Origin: PXAP01 sp964520585
GTDB lineage: Bacteria > Bacteroidota > Bacteroidia > Bacteroidales > PUMT01
Assembly (NCBI GenBank): GCA_964520585.1
Contig: CAZFOO010000095.1
Coordinates: 1 to 13,743 of the forward strand
Length of the DNA stretch: 13,743 nucleotides
Direction: 5' to 3'
Shown: one piece after another, positions 6,995-13,743 of the stretch
Numbering within the stretch: position 1 is the first letter of the stretch
How the letters are laid out: each line of letters starts with the position of its first letter
Notes under the pieces: model-generated
The model's input: only the letters and a program-made list of their open reading frames with translations
Told to the model about the DNA's origin: nothing
The model's database searches: none
Translations under genes and position numbers: made by a program

Positions 6995-7025
6995 CAAAGA
7001 TATAGGCAAAGAGTTTTTGGTGCAA
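6995..7025 (-). promoter_or_regulatory. Candidate minus-strand promoter (TTG-N20-TATCTTTG)
   Basis: On the minus strand, TTG (7025-7023) is followed by exactly 20 nt and then TATCTTTG (7002-6995), a full match to the Bacteroidota -33/-7 pattern. Transcription would start near 6988 and run toward the thioredoxin-like gene, leaving a leader of about 270 nt. Confidence 0.4.
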
Positions 7026-7170
7026 TGAAAAGAGATTGGAGAAATCTGGTGTTTTAAATGAAATATTATAACTTTTTAATTATAATTTTTCTTTTAATGT
7101 CCTGTTTTATTCACCGTTTTTTGAGAGGAAGTAATATTAGGTCCACACCAGGGTTGCATCAAAACAGTGA

Positions 7171-7366
7171 AATTGACCTGAGGTCGATCTCACATGCACT
7201 CGACTTATCATTTAGGATTGTTATTGAGATGTGACAATGATTTGAAGGTCGATTCTGCATGCAATAAATAGTTCATTTTGCAATATCTGCCAGATGTAGA
7301 ATTGACTTTTGGTCGATTCTACAATCAATTAGTGATTCTTTTAGTTTAGCCATCAGATGTAAAATC
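7171..7366 (+). repeat. Tandem hairpin repeats, cluster 2 (three diverged units, inverted orientation)
   Basis: Three units in the opposite orientation to clusters 1 and 3 lie at about 7183-7238, 7248-7306 and 7312-7366. The middle unit is nearly identical to unit 4 of cluster 1 once reverse-complemented, including the loop, and its arms GTCGATTCTGCAT...ATGTAGAATTGAC pair over 13 positions if two G.U pairs are allowed. The outer two are more diverged: the right one keeps GATTCTACA...TGTAAAATC, the left one CTCACAT...ATGTGAC. The shared flanking sequences of clusters 1 and 3 are eroded here. The cluster ends 74 bp before the Crp/Fnr gene. Confidence 0.75.
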
Positions 7367-7439
7367 CATGTTGGTTTTATGACGGGATATGGATATTTTT
7401 TTAATAATCAGGTTCGGGAAATTTTAATTTACTTGTAAA

Positions 7440-8126
7440 GTGGGAACAGATAATAATCGGGGGAAGTCATATACATCATCAACATGTTTTCAATATTTGC
7501 ATCCTGATGAACTGGAATTTTTAAATACCAGGAAAACTCAGGTAACTTATTTAAAGGGGGAAACTATATTTAAGCAAGGTGCTTTTGCTCCGCATGTTCT
7601 GTATGTTATAGACGGGCTTGTGAAAGTTTTTATTCAAACGGGTGGCGACAGGAAACTGAATATCCGGCTGACAAAACAAGGTGATTTTATGGCTTTTTCA
7701 TCTGTTTTCAATGAAAATATATACAGTTATTCCGGCGTAGCAATTAAGGATTCCACCATCTGCATGATCGATAAGTCAGCACTGAGGCAATTACTGATTA
7801 AGAATCCTGATTTTGCCATGCGCATTACATCAAGAAATTACCGGAATGAGGAACGTTACCTGGATATAATAAAAAATATTTCCTATAAACAAATGAGGGG
7901 TAAGCTGGCTTCTGCTTTACTTTATCTTTCCTCTGAAGAATTTTATAAAGAAAATGTTTTTAACTTCCTGACCCGTCAGGATATTGCCGATTTTGCTTCT
8001 GTTACTATTGAAAGTGCAGTGAAATTTCTCAAGGAATTTGAAAAAGAAGGCTTATTGAGGCTTAATGGTAAGGATATTGAAATTGCCGATAGAGAAAAAA
8101 TGAATATTATTAGCAGAAGTGGATAA
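7440..8126 (+). CDS. Crp/Fnr family transcriptional regulator
   Basis: A 228-residue protein with the two-domain Crp/Fnr layout. The N-terminal cyclic-nucleotide-binding-like beta roll is visible in LKGETIFKQGAFAPHVLYVI (38-57) and DGLVKVF, followed by the region around QGDFMAFSSVFNENIYSYSG (80-99). A long dimerisation helix follows (about 112-150). The C-terminal winged helix-turn-helix contains FLTRQDIADFASVTIESAVK (176-195) and FLKEFEKEGLLRLNGKDIEI (196-215). The phosphate-binding arginine-serine signature of cAMP-binding Crp is not evident, and there is only one N-terminal cysteine, so neither cAMP nor a Fnr iron-sulfur cluster is supported; the ligand is unknown. The start is a GTG, the first possible codon after an in-frame TAA at 7425. 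It lies just downstream of repeat cluster 2 and 156 bp upstream of the DUF1080/PHP lipoprotein, which it may regulate. Confidence 0.93.
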   Translation: MGTDNNRGKSYTSSTCFQYLHPDELEFLNTRKTQVTYLKGETIFKQGAFAPHVLYVIDGLVKVFIQTGGDRKLNIRLTKQGDFMAFSSVFNENIYSYSGVAIKDSTICMIDKSALRQLLIKNPDFAMRITSRNYRNEERYLDIIKNISYKQMRGKLASALLYLSSEEFYKENVFNFLTRQDIADFASVTIESAVKFLKEFEKEGLLRLNGKDIEIADREKMNIISRSG

Positions 8127-8141
8127 GTAAAAACTTAATAG

Positions 8142-8156
8142 CCATATTTAATATGG
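8142..8156. promoter_or_regulatory. Perfect inverted repeat between the Crp/Fnr gene and the lipoprotein gene
   Basis: CCATATTTAATATGG is a perfect 6-bp inverted repeat around a TTA centre, 16 bp after the Crp/Fnr stop. It has no following T run, so an operator is more likely than a terminator; this is inference only. Confidence 0.25.
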
Positions 8157-8282
8157 ACTCTCGTGATACTGCGTAGCATAAAGAAAATGGGGATATAAGG
8201 AGATCCGTACAATTGAAATGCTGAACATGAATTATATGCTAAACATAATTAATCGAATATTAACCTGATTAATCTTATTAGG

Positions 8283-9740
8283 ATGCATTATAAAAATTTA
8301 CTGAAAGGGATAACCCTGCTTTGGTTTACCGGACTAATTGCCTGTACGCCATCTTTAGAAGAGAAAAAGATAGTTTCAACCGGATTTGGGCAGATAGAAA
8401 ATGACTGGACATTGAAAGATGCAGTTACATCGGACGACGATGTTGTTCTTGAAGGTGACAATGCTATGATTATGTCGAAATTTACAGTCCGTAATTTTGA
8501 TATGAACATGAAAATCAGAACCACCCCGGGGGCGGAAGGGACACTTGCCTTCCATACCGGCAATAATTCCGCTTCCCCGAAAGGGTACAGCATATTTATC
8601 AACAACAGCGAATACCGGTCAGGTAGTACCAGGAAAACAGGAAGCCTTGAACTGATCAGGAACTTTTTCATAAAAATGGTTGATGATGAAGAGTGGTTTG
8701 ATCTTGGATTAAGTGTCAGGGATAATCATATTAAAGTGACTGTGAATGGGAAGATTACCAGCGAATATTATGAACCTGAAAATCCTTTGCGTCTTCCCGG
8801 ACTTGAAGACAGGGTGCTTTCCGGGGGAAGGATCATTCTTACCAAATCCGGAAGTACCGGGAATATCAAGGTGAGTGAAATTAGTATAGAGGCCCTGAAG
8901 GGCGATATTCCAAGGAAAGCAAAAAATTTTGAAACAGATGATGAAACAGCCAGACAGCTTACCTTGCTGAACCAGGAAGGATTTCCAATGATCGATTACC
9001 ATGGTCACCTGAAAGATGTTTTGACCGTAGATGAAATCTGGCAGCATGGACGGGAGCATGGATTTAATTATGGAATATCTGAGAACTGCGGACTCAATTT
9101 TCCGGTTACTGATGATGCTTCATTGAATGCCTATTATGAAAAAGTCAAAGATGAACCTGTTTTTAATGCCATGCAATGTGAAGGTAGAGAATGGATAAAC
9201 CTTTTTTCAACCGGACCAATAGCACAGTTTGATTATATCTTTACAGATGCATTGACATTCACCGACCATAAGGGAAGAAGAATGCGACTCTGGATTGAAG
9301 AGGAAGTATTTGTGGATGATGAGCAGCAGTTCATGGATATGCTGGTGGATAAAATTCAGAGTATACTTTCACAGGAACCGGTGGACATATATGTTAATCC
9401 TACTTTCCTGCCTGAGGTGATAAATAATAACTATGACAGATTGTGGACTGATGAGCGGATGGATGTTGTTATAAATGCATTAATTGAGAATGATGTGGCC
9501 CTTGAAATTAATGCCAGGTATCAAATACCCGGAATGGATTTTATTAAAAGGGCTAAGGCAGCAGGGGTTACCTTTGCGTTGGGAACGAACAATTCAGGGA
9601 AGGATGACCTGGGGCGCCTGGAGTATTGTATCCGGGCTATTCAGGAAGCAGGTATTACCCCGGCAGATATGTTTGTTCCCAGGCCGGAAGGAGAGAAAAA
9701 GGTGACTTCTATGGGGCTTCCTGAGGAAATTACAGGATAA
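8283..9740 (+). CDS. Two-domain lipoprotein: DUF1080-like (3-keto-disaccharide hydrolase type) plus PHP/amidohydrolase-like domain
   Basis: The 485-residue protein has a lipoprotein signal (MHYKNLLKGITLLWFTGLIA then C21), so it is probably anchored in the envelope. Residues about 30-210 form a concanavalin-like domain of the DUF1080 type, with NDWTLKDAV (40-48), the strand series MIMSKFTVRNFDMNMKIRTT (62-81), EGTLAFHTG (85-93), GYSIFIN, and EWFDLGLSVRDNHIKVTVNG (137-156). A second domain starts near 235 with D238-Y-H240-G-H242, a PHP or amidohydrolase-type metal motif. It is followed by SENCG (266-270), QCEGREW (298-304), VNPTFLPE (371-378), LEINAR (407-412) and FALGTNNSGKDDLG (431-444), matching a TIM-barrel PHP progression. 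DUF1080 proteins are now linked to hydrolysis of 3-keto glycosides; the role of the C-terminal domain is inferred from metal-ligand positions. It follows the Crp/Fnr gene and precedes the sulfatase. The start ATG gives a complete lipobox. Confidence 0.78.
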   Translation: MHYKNLLKGITLLWFTGLIACTPSLEEKKIVSTGFGQIENDWTLKDAVTSDDDVVLEGDNAMIMSKFTVRNFDMNMKIRTTPGAEGTLAFHTGNNSASPKGYSIFINNSEYRSGSTRKTGSLELIRNFFIKMVDDEEWFDLGLSVRDNHIKVTVNGKITSEYYEPENPLRLPGLEDRVLSGGRIILTKSGSTGNIKVSEISIEALKGDIPRKAKNFETDDETARQLTLLNQEGFPMIDYHGHLKDVLTVDEIWQHGREHGFNYGISENCGLNFPVTDDASLNAYYEKVKDEPVFNAMQCEGREWINLFSTGPIAQFDYIFTDALTFTDHKGRRMRLWIEEEVFVDDEQQFMDMLVDKIQSILSQEPVDIYVNPTFLPEVINNNYDRLWTDERMDVVINALIENDVALEINARYQIPGMDFIKRAKAAGVTFALGTNNSGKDDLGRLEYCIRAIQEAGITPADMFVPRPEGEKKVTSMGLPEEITG

Positions 9741-9849
9741 GCCTGACAGCATTTGTATTTGTTCAAAACTTTAATAAAAGCAGGTATTTGATAAAGTAAA
9801 TTAATTATATTTGAAAAGGACCGAAACGTTGGTATTCATGGACTGCTTA

Positions 9850-9955
9850 TCAGATTTGATTTGGCCTGCCAGACCTGGTCAGCCTGATTTGGTATATCTG
9901 ATGTGATCGGTTTGTTTTGGTATATTTGGTCTGGTATATTTAATTTGGTCTGCTG
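9850..9955. repeat. T/G-rich degenerate repeats upstream of the sulfatase gene
   Basis: The plus strand is built from variants of TTTGGTATAT and TTTGGTCTG: TTTGGTATAT recurs at 9888 and 9916, and GGTATATTTAATTTGGTCTG follows at 9933. A perfect TAnnTTTG box (TATATTTG, 9921-9928) falls inside it, so part could act as the sulfatase promoter, though no clean -33 TTTG is at the right distance. No coding frame is seen from 9741 to 10026. Confidence 0.4.
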
Positions 9956-10026
9956 TTTAATTCGTCCTTTTAATCTGCCTTAAACCATTAATGCCTTTGA
10001 TTTTTATCTTAAATTAACAAAGAGTT

Positions 10027-11583
10027 ATGAAGAATTATATTTTTATCATGGGATTGACCCCGTTGGCAGCCCTTGCCGGGTGTTCTGACGAAAAAGAAGA
10101 GCAAAAGAATCCCAATATAGTATATGTGCTTGCAGATGATCTGGGCTACGGAGATCTTTCTTCTTTCAATAAAAGCAGCGGGATTAAAACTCCCAACCTG
10201 GACCTAATGGCAGCAGAGGGCATTAAATTTACTGATGCATACGCATCTTCCGCGGTATGTACTCCTACCAGGTATGGCATCCTTACCGGCAGATATAATT
10301 GGAGAAGCAGGCTTAAAAACGGGGTTCTTACCGGAAAGTCAAAAGCCCTTATCCCGGGCACGAGGACTACAGTTGCTTCTTTGTTAAAAAAATCCGGCTA
10401 TAATACTGCTTTTATTGGCAAGTGGCATTTGGGATGGGACTGGGCGTTAATAGATCCGGATAAGGGTGCTGGTGAAGGATGGGACCCTGGGGATTTTGAT
10501 AATATTGATTTTTCGAAACCGGTATCAAATGGTCCGCAAGAGCTGGGTTTCAACTATTCTTTCGGGCACTCCGGATCTCTGGATATGGCTCCATATGTTT
10601 ATGTTGAAAATGGCCTGGCAACACAGGTACCTGAATTTGAGACGGTTGATACTGGCAAGTACACCTGGTGGAGGAAAGGACCTACTTCGGCGGATTTCAT
10701 TCATGAAGATGTTACACCCAATTTTTTCAGAAGGACTATAGATTTTATTTCAGGAAATGCCGGAGGCGAAGAACCTTTTTTTATATACCTTGCTCTGCCT
10801 TCACCTCATACACCTATATTGCCAACAGAAAAGTGGAAGGATAAGAGTGGATTGAATCCTTACGGGGACTTTGTGATGGAGATTGACTATTATATGGGTC
10901 AGCTGCTCAAAGCAATTGAGGATGCAGGAATAGAAGAAAATACACTGGTCATATTTACCAGTGATAATGGATGTTCACCGGAGGCAGATTTTGAACTGCT
11001 CGAGTCCAAAGGTCATTTTCCAAGTCATATTTTCCGGGGCCATAAGGCTGATATTTTTGAGGGGGGACTGCGGGTTCCTTTTATAGCTAAATGGCCGGCT
11101 GTTATTAACGAGGGAAGTGTTTCAGATGAGATTATTTCTACTGTCGATCTGATGGCCACTTGTGCTGAAATTACGGGTTATGATCTGGCCGGTAATGAAG
11201 GAGAGGACAGCTACAGCCTTCTTCCTGTGTTCGAGGGAAAGACTTTGGATAAGTCTTTGCGGGAAGCTACCGTTCTGCATTCCATTAACGGGAGCTTTGC
11301 TATAAGAAAGGGGGACTGGAAGCTCATTATGTGTCCCGGTTCCGGTGGATGGAGTTTCCCGCGGCCGAATAATCATGCCGTGATTGATACCCTGCCGGAA
11401 GTGCAGTTATATAATCTTAAAGATGATCCTGCCGAGAGTATAAACATGCAGGCAGAAAAACCGGGGGTTGTTGAAGAACTAAAAGGGCTGCTTAAAGGCT
11501 ATATTATTGATGGTCGCAGTACACCGGGAGCTCCGCAGCAGAATGATTCTTATGACGGGGACTGGTGGCAAATTGATTTTTAG
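10027..11583 (+). CDS. Sulfatase of the arylsulfatase A-like type (S1, formylglycine), lipoprotein
   Basis: A 518-residue type I sulfatase that removes sulfate esters from a glycan or other organic sulfate. The N-terminus has a lipobox (LAGC, C19), so it is probably envelope-anchored. The metal-binding NIVYVLADDLGYGD (30-43) gives D37 and D38. The formylglycine signature is C78-T-P-T-R82, followed by YGILTGR, so it needs a formylglycine-generating or anaerobic maturase enzyme. Further active-site features are GKWHLG (K132, H134), PSPHTP (H261), FTSDNG (D313, N314) and HKADIFEGGLRVP (K340). All the classical catalytic residues are present, and the length is usual for the family. The substrate cannot be read from sequence alone. 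It follows the DUF1080/PHP lipoprotein by 286 bp and ends only 5 bp from the convergent htpX stop codon, with no terminator between them. Confidence 0.96.
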   Translation: MKNYIFIMGLTPLAALAGCSDEKEEQKNPNIVYVLADDLGYGDLSSFNKSSGIKTPNLDLMAAEGIKFTDAYASSAVCTPTRYGILTGRYNWRSRLKNGVLTGKSKALIPGTRTTVASLLKKSGYNTAFIGKWHLGWDWALIDPDKGAGEGWDPGDFDNIDFSKPVSNGPQELGFNYSFGHSGSLDMAPYVYVENGLATQVPEFETVDTGKYTWWRKGPTSADFIHEDVTPNFFRRTIDFISGNAGGEEPFFIYLALPSPHTPILPTEKWKDKSGLNPYGDFVMEIDYYMGQLLKAIEDAGIEENTLVIFTSDNGCSPEADFELLESKGHFPSHIFRGHKADIFEGGLRVPFIAKWPAVINEGSVSDEIISTVDLMATCAEITGYDLAGNEGEDSYSLLPVFEGKTLDKSLREATVLHSINGSFAIRKGDWKLIMCPGSGGWSFPRPNNHAVIDTLPEVQLYNLKDDPAESINMQAEKPGVVEELKGLLKGYIIDGRSTPGAPQQNDSYDGDWWQIDF

Positions 11584-11588
11584 ATTTT

Positions 11589-12536
11589 TCAGAATTGCTC
11601 GAGGACTGATATTCTCTTTTCAATGGGAGGATGAGTTGCAAATAAACCATTGAAGAATGAGAATAGATCTTTTTTTGGTTCCTTTGGATTGTCAATAAAG
11701 AGTTGAGCGACATCCTTACGTGTAACGGCCTCAATTTTTGAGTCTTGTGAAATCTTTTTCAGGGCCGAGGCTAATGCCTTAGGTCTTTTGGTTAATTGTG
11801 CGGCTCCCGCATCGGCCATATATTCGCGTTTACGTGAAATGGCAAACCTGAACAGAGTAGTGATGAAGAAGCCAACTATAGCGAGGGCCAGAGCTATCAG
11901 CATACCGATTCCTCTTCCTCTGTCACTTCCCCGTCCTCTGCTCCGGGTCATGCTTGAGTAAAAAAATGAGCGAAGAAGTATTTCAACAAGAAATGCGAAA
12001 ATGCCTACAAAAATGATTGAGACTATAAGCAAACGTACGTCTTTGTTTCTTATATGGCTAAGCTCATGGGCTATAACAGATTCAAGTTCTTCGTCATTGA
12101 GCTTATTGATAATTCCCCGGGAAAGGGTTATGGTATAGCTTTTTTCATTGATTCCACTGGCAAAGGCATTAAGTGAATCATCCTCAATGATATTAATTTT
12201 GGGCATTTTCATTCCCGTGGCAATGCAAAGGTTCTCCAAAAGATTATAAACCCTCTTATTATCCTTTCTTTCCAGTGGTCTTGCTCCGGCAGCCTTTCTG
12301 ATAATGGATGTGTTGGCATACCATGCGATAATGAACCATAACAATACAGCTCCAAGGAGCCATGGTACAACTCCTGTAAATGTATTATTAACATCCGCAA
12401 TTGTATAATGCTCCGGTCTTGTAAAGTATATAAACAGCCAGGCAAGTCCAAGTATCACTACTGGAAACATTATAAGAAGTATGGTTGACTTCAGGTTGTT
12501 ATTCCATATCTGGGTTTGTAAACCAACATACTTCAT
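11589..12536 (-). CDS. htpX: HtpX-like M48 family membrane zinc metalloprotease
   Basis: A 315-residue M48 peptidase that degrades damaged or misfolded membrane proteins. The zinc motif is H157-E-L-S-H161, and the third ligand is in REYMADAGAAQL (E238). The C-terminal THPPIEKRI (301-309) is the family hallmark. Hydrophobic segments lie at about 17-39, 56-73, 168-188 and 211-230, giving a polytopic inner-membrane protein with the catalytic site facing the cytosol in the usual model. The loop between the last two segments is unusually rich in Arg, Gly and Ser (TRSRGRGSDRGRGIG). It lies 106 bp downstream of lemA on the same strand, a pairing seen widely in bacteria, so the two are probably cotranscribed. 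The ATG at 12536 leaves a normal N-terminus. Its stop codon nearly abuts the sulfatase stop. Confidence 0.94.
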   Translation of the reverse strand: MKYVGLQTQIWNNNLKSTILLIMFPVVILGLAWLFIYFTRPEHYTIADVNNTFTGVVPWLLGAVLLWFIIAWYANTSIIRKAAGARPLERKDNKRVYNLLENLCIATGMKMPKINIIEDDSLNAFASGINEKSYTITLSRGIINKLNDEELESVIAHELSHIRNKDVRLLIVSIIFVGIFAFLVEILLRSFFYSSMTRSRGRGSDRGRGIGMLIALALAIVGFFITTLFRFAISRKREYMADAGAAQLTKRPKALASALKKISQDSKIEAVTRKDVAQLFIDNPKEPKKDLFSFFNGLFATHPPIEKRISVLEQF

Positions 12537-12642
12537 GTGTTTGCTTTTTAAGGTATATCTTGAAATTTAACTGATTATGGATGTCTATTGGTTTGCTGAA
12601 AATTAATTTTTTAGTGCCTGATAATAGATATCTCATGTTTTG

Positions 12643-13206
12643 TTAAAAACTGATTTTGGGTGCCTGTTCATGAGCTGCTCTTTGTTCTGAAGGAATTTCA
12701 AACATTGGTTGACGTGCAAAGCCAAACATTCCTGCAAAAAGTACAGCAGGGAATACTTGTATGGCATTGTTCAGCTCCTTGGTAGCCGAATTGAAGTATC
12801 TTCTTGATGCCGCCAGCTTGTTCTCCACGTCAGATATTTCTTCCTGTAGATGCATAAAATTCTGGTTGGCTTTCAGGTCAGGATAAGCCTCAACCGCAAC
12901 CCTGAGTCCCGCAAGTGCGCCGGATAGCTGATTCTCCGCATCAACCCTTTCGTTAATATCTGTTGCATTCATTGCATTTGACCGTGCTTCGGTTATTTTC
13001 GTAAGCACTTCACTTTCATGCTTCATATAACCTTTTACTGCATCAACAAGCTGAGGAATAAGATCGTGTCGTTGCTTTAATTGCACATCGATATCAGCAA
13101 AAGCATTTTCACGGTTATTCCTTAGCTTAACAAGCCTGTTGTATGTGAATATTGTTATTAATATAACTACTGCCAGTATAATGATAATTATTAGAGAAGT
13201 ACTCAT
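12643..13206 (-). CDS. lemA: LemA family membrane protein
   Basis: A 187-residue LemA protein, the usual length for the family. One N-terminal membrane segment (STSLIIIIILAVVILITIFT, residues 2-21) is followed by the conserved YNRLVKLRNNRENAFADIDV (22-41) and QLKQRHDLIPQLVDAVKGYM (42-61). Further family motifs are HESEVLTKITEARS (63-76), AVEAYPDLKANQNF (104-117), LQEEISDVENKLAASRRYFN (120-139), and a C-terminal FPAVLFAGMFGFARQPMFEI (152-171). The rest is a helical bundle on one side of the membrane. The molecular role is uncertain, although lemA genes accompany htpX so often that a link to envelope protein quality control is likely. The ATG at 13206 is the only sensible start, and a good promoter candidate lies about 50 bp upstream. 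Confidence 0.95.
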   Translation of the reverse strand: MSTSLIIIIILAVVILITIFTYNRLVKLRNNRENAFADIDVQLKQRHDLIPQLVDAVKGYMKHESEVLTKITEARSNAMNATDINERVDAENQLSGALAGLRVAVEAYPDLKANQNFMHLQEEISDVENKLAASRRYFNSATKELNNAIQVFPAVLFAGMFGFARQPMFEIPSEQRAAHEQAPKISF

Positions 13207-13255
13207 AGCTTTATATTTGGTTATTTACTATTTTTATTAACTATGCGAAGTTCGT

Positions 13256-13287
13256 TAAAATTAATGGAATAATAAGGAATTTGCAAA
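13256..13287 (-). promoter_or_regulatory. Candidate lemA-htpX promoter (TTTG-N20-TAATTTTA)
   Basis: On the minus strand TTTG (13287-13284) is followed by 20 nt and then TAATTTTA (13263-13256), one mismatch from TAnnTTTG. Transcription would start near 13249, leaving a 5' leader of about 43 nt before the lemA ATG. Confidence 0.42.
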
Positions 13288-13576
13288 ACTGAAATCTTAT
13301 GATATTCATGCCTGATAGATTATTATATCAATTTTTTTGTCGACCTTTTTGAGTTCTATGAAACCGCATATTTTAATTCTTCAGGAAACGGTTTTTTAGA
13401 TAATCTGAATAAGCTGATTTTAAATGCTTTTATGTATCTTGTTGTTGCTATTATTATTACCTGCAATGGACAAATACAGGAAACTATTTTTTAAAATTTA
13501 CCGTATACCGGATATTACGATTATTATGATTTATATGCATAATACCCTCATGTTAATTTTAACACAAAATAAGATG
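13288..13576. other. AT-rich intergenic region upstream of lemA, no gene seen
   Basis: No convincing coding frame. A plus-strand frame (13424-13657) runs straight into the repeat units and is a chance opening. A weak AAACCG/CGGTTT pair followed by Ts (about 13360-13397) has too long a loop for a confident terminator. The end of the region (GCATAATAC at 13537, TTAACACAAAATAAGATG at 13559-13576) is the shared left flank of the repeat element. Confidence 0.45.
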
Positions 13577-13704
13577 AATTCTACATCTGGCTATTATTGC
13601 AAAATGAACTATTTATTGCATGTAGAATCGACCAAATGTCAATTTCACATCAGATGAATATGGCTAAAAGGACTTATTATTGCATGTGAAATCGACCGAA
13701 GGTC
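13577..13704 (-). repeat. Tandem 64-bp hairpin repeats, cluster 3 (two units)
   Basis: Two units at 13577 and 13641, again 64 bp apart. The first has the TTCTACAT...ATGTAGAA stem and the loop of cluster 1 unit 4; the second has the TTTCACAT...ATGTGAAA stem with a loop related to units 1-3 (GATGAATATGGCTAAAAGGA...). The left flank TTAACACAAAATAAGATG and right flank GATTGAAAAGCAAAATA (13727-13743, at the window edge) match those of cluster 1, so the element may continue beyond the window. A perfect inverted repeat CATGGATGATCCATG lies at 13712-13726. Confidence 0.82.
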
Positions 13705-13743
13705 AATAAAGCATGGATGATCCATGGATTGAAAAGCAAAATA

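Larger units (their letters stand above)
6716..7170. other. AT-rich divergent intergenic region with T-rich tracts
   Basis: About 450 bp between the thioredoxin-like gene and repeat cluster 2, with no credible coding frame. It is strongly asymmetric, T-rich on the plus strand (6820-6960), and contains a 19-bp direct repeat (6808-6826 and 6862-6880) and the minus-strand promoter candidate at 6995-7025. If that promoter is used, most of this stretch is a leader of about 270 nt for the thioredoxin-like gene. Confidence 0.5.

Noticed and set aside
13424..13657. Plus-strand 77-residue ORF
   Set aside because: Runs through the repeat units, and its composition reflects AT-rich DNA.

Overview
The window looks like chromosomal DNA of a Bacteroidota bacterium, most likely in the Bacteroidales/Marinilabiliales range. 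The basis is protein character (a formylglycine-type sulfatase lipoprotein, a ThuA-like secreted protein, a Crp/Fnr regulator, a DUF418 membrane protein), AT-rich intergenic DNA, weak or absent Shine-Dalgarno sequences, and promoter-like boxes of the Bacteroidota TTG-N19/20-TAnnTTTG type. I cannot name the species.

Layout. Positions 1-1037 (minus) hold most of a DUF418/YeiB-like membrane protein whose C-terminus lies outside the window. Next come a TerB-like/PH-like cytosolic protein (about 1571-2659, plus) and an unrecognised 219-residue protein (3100-3759, plus). A four-unit tandem hairpin repeat follows, then a secreted ThuA-domain protein (4183-4959, plus). Convergent to it is a sparse minus-strand stretch: a short DUF1847 protein (5154-5609), a broken GroES-like gene that I recovered by reading the minus strand (5845-6132, internal TAA and no start codon), a possible tiny ORF, and a thioredoxin-like protein (6365-6715). 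A long AT-rich divergent intergenic region carries a minus-strand promoter candidate and a second, inverted cluster of the hairpin repeat. A Crp/Fnr regulator (7440-8126), a two-domain lipoprotein (DUF1080-like plus PHP/amidohydrolase-like, 8283-9740) and a sulfatase lipoprotein (10027-11583) follow on the plus strand. The right end is a lemA-htpX pair on the minus strand (13206 down to 11589) and a third repeat cluster that reaches the window edge.

How the genes may work together. The ThuA protein, the DUF1080/PHP lipoprotein and the sulfatase are all exported and all belong to families associated with carbohydrate catabolism. They resemble a small sulfated-glycan or oxidised-sugar utilisation set, with the Crp/Fnr protein as a possible local regulator. 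No SusC/SusD pair or glycoside hydrolase is visible here. LemA and HtpX form a well-known pair with an envelope quality-control theme. The DUF1847/GroES/thioredoxin-like stretch has large gaps and at least one dead gene, and looks like a decaying operon.

The most unusual signal is the repeat family. It consists of 64-bp units, each a hairpin with conserved 8-13 bp arms and a fixed 33-nt loop, present 4, 3 and 2 times at three intergenic sites. Two stem types differ by a double compensatory change, and two of the clusters share recognisable end sequences.
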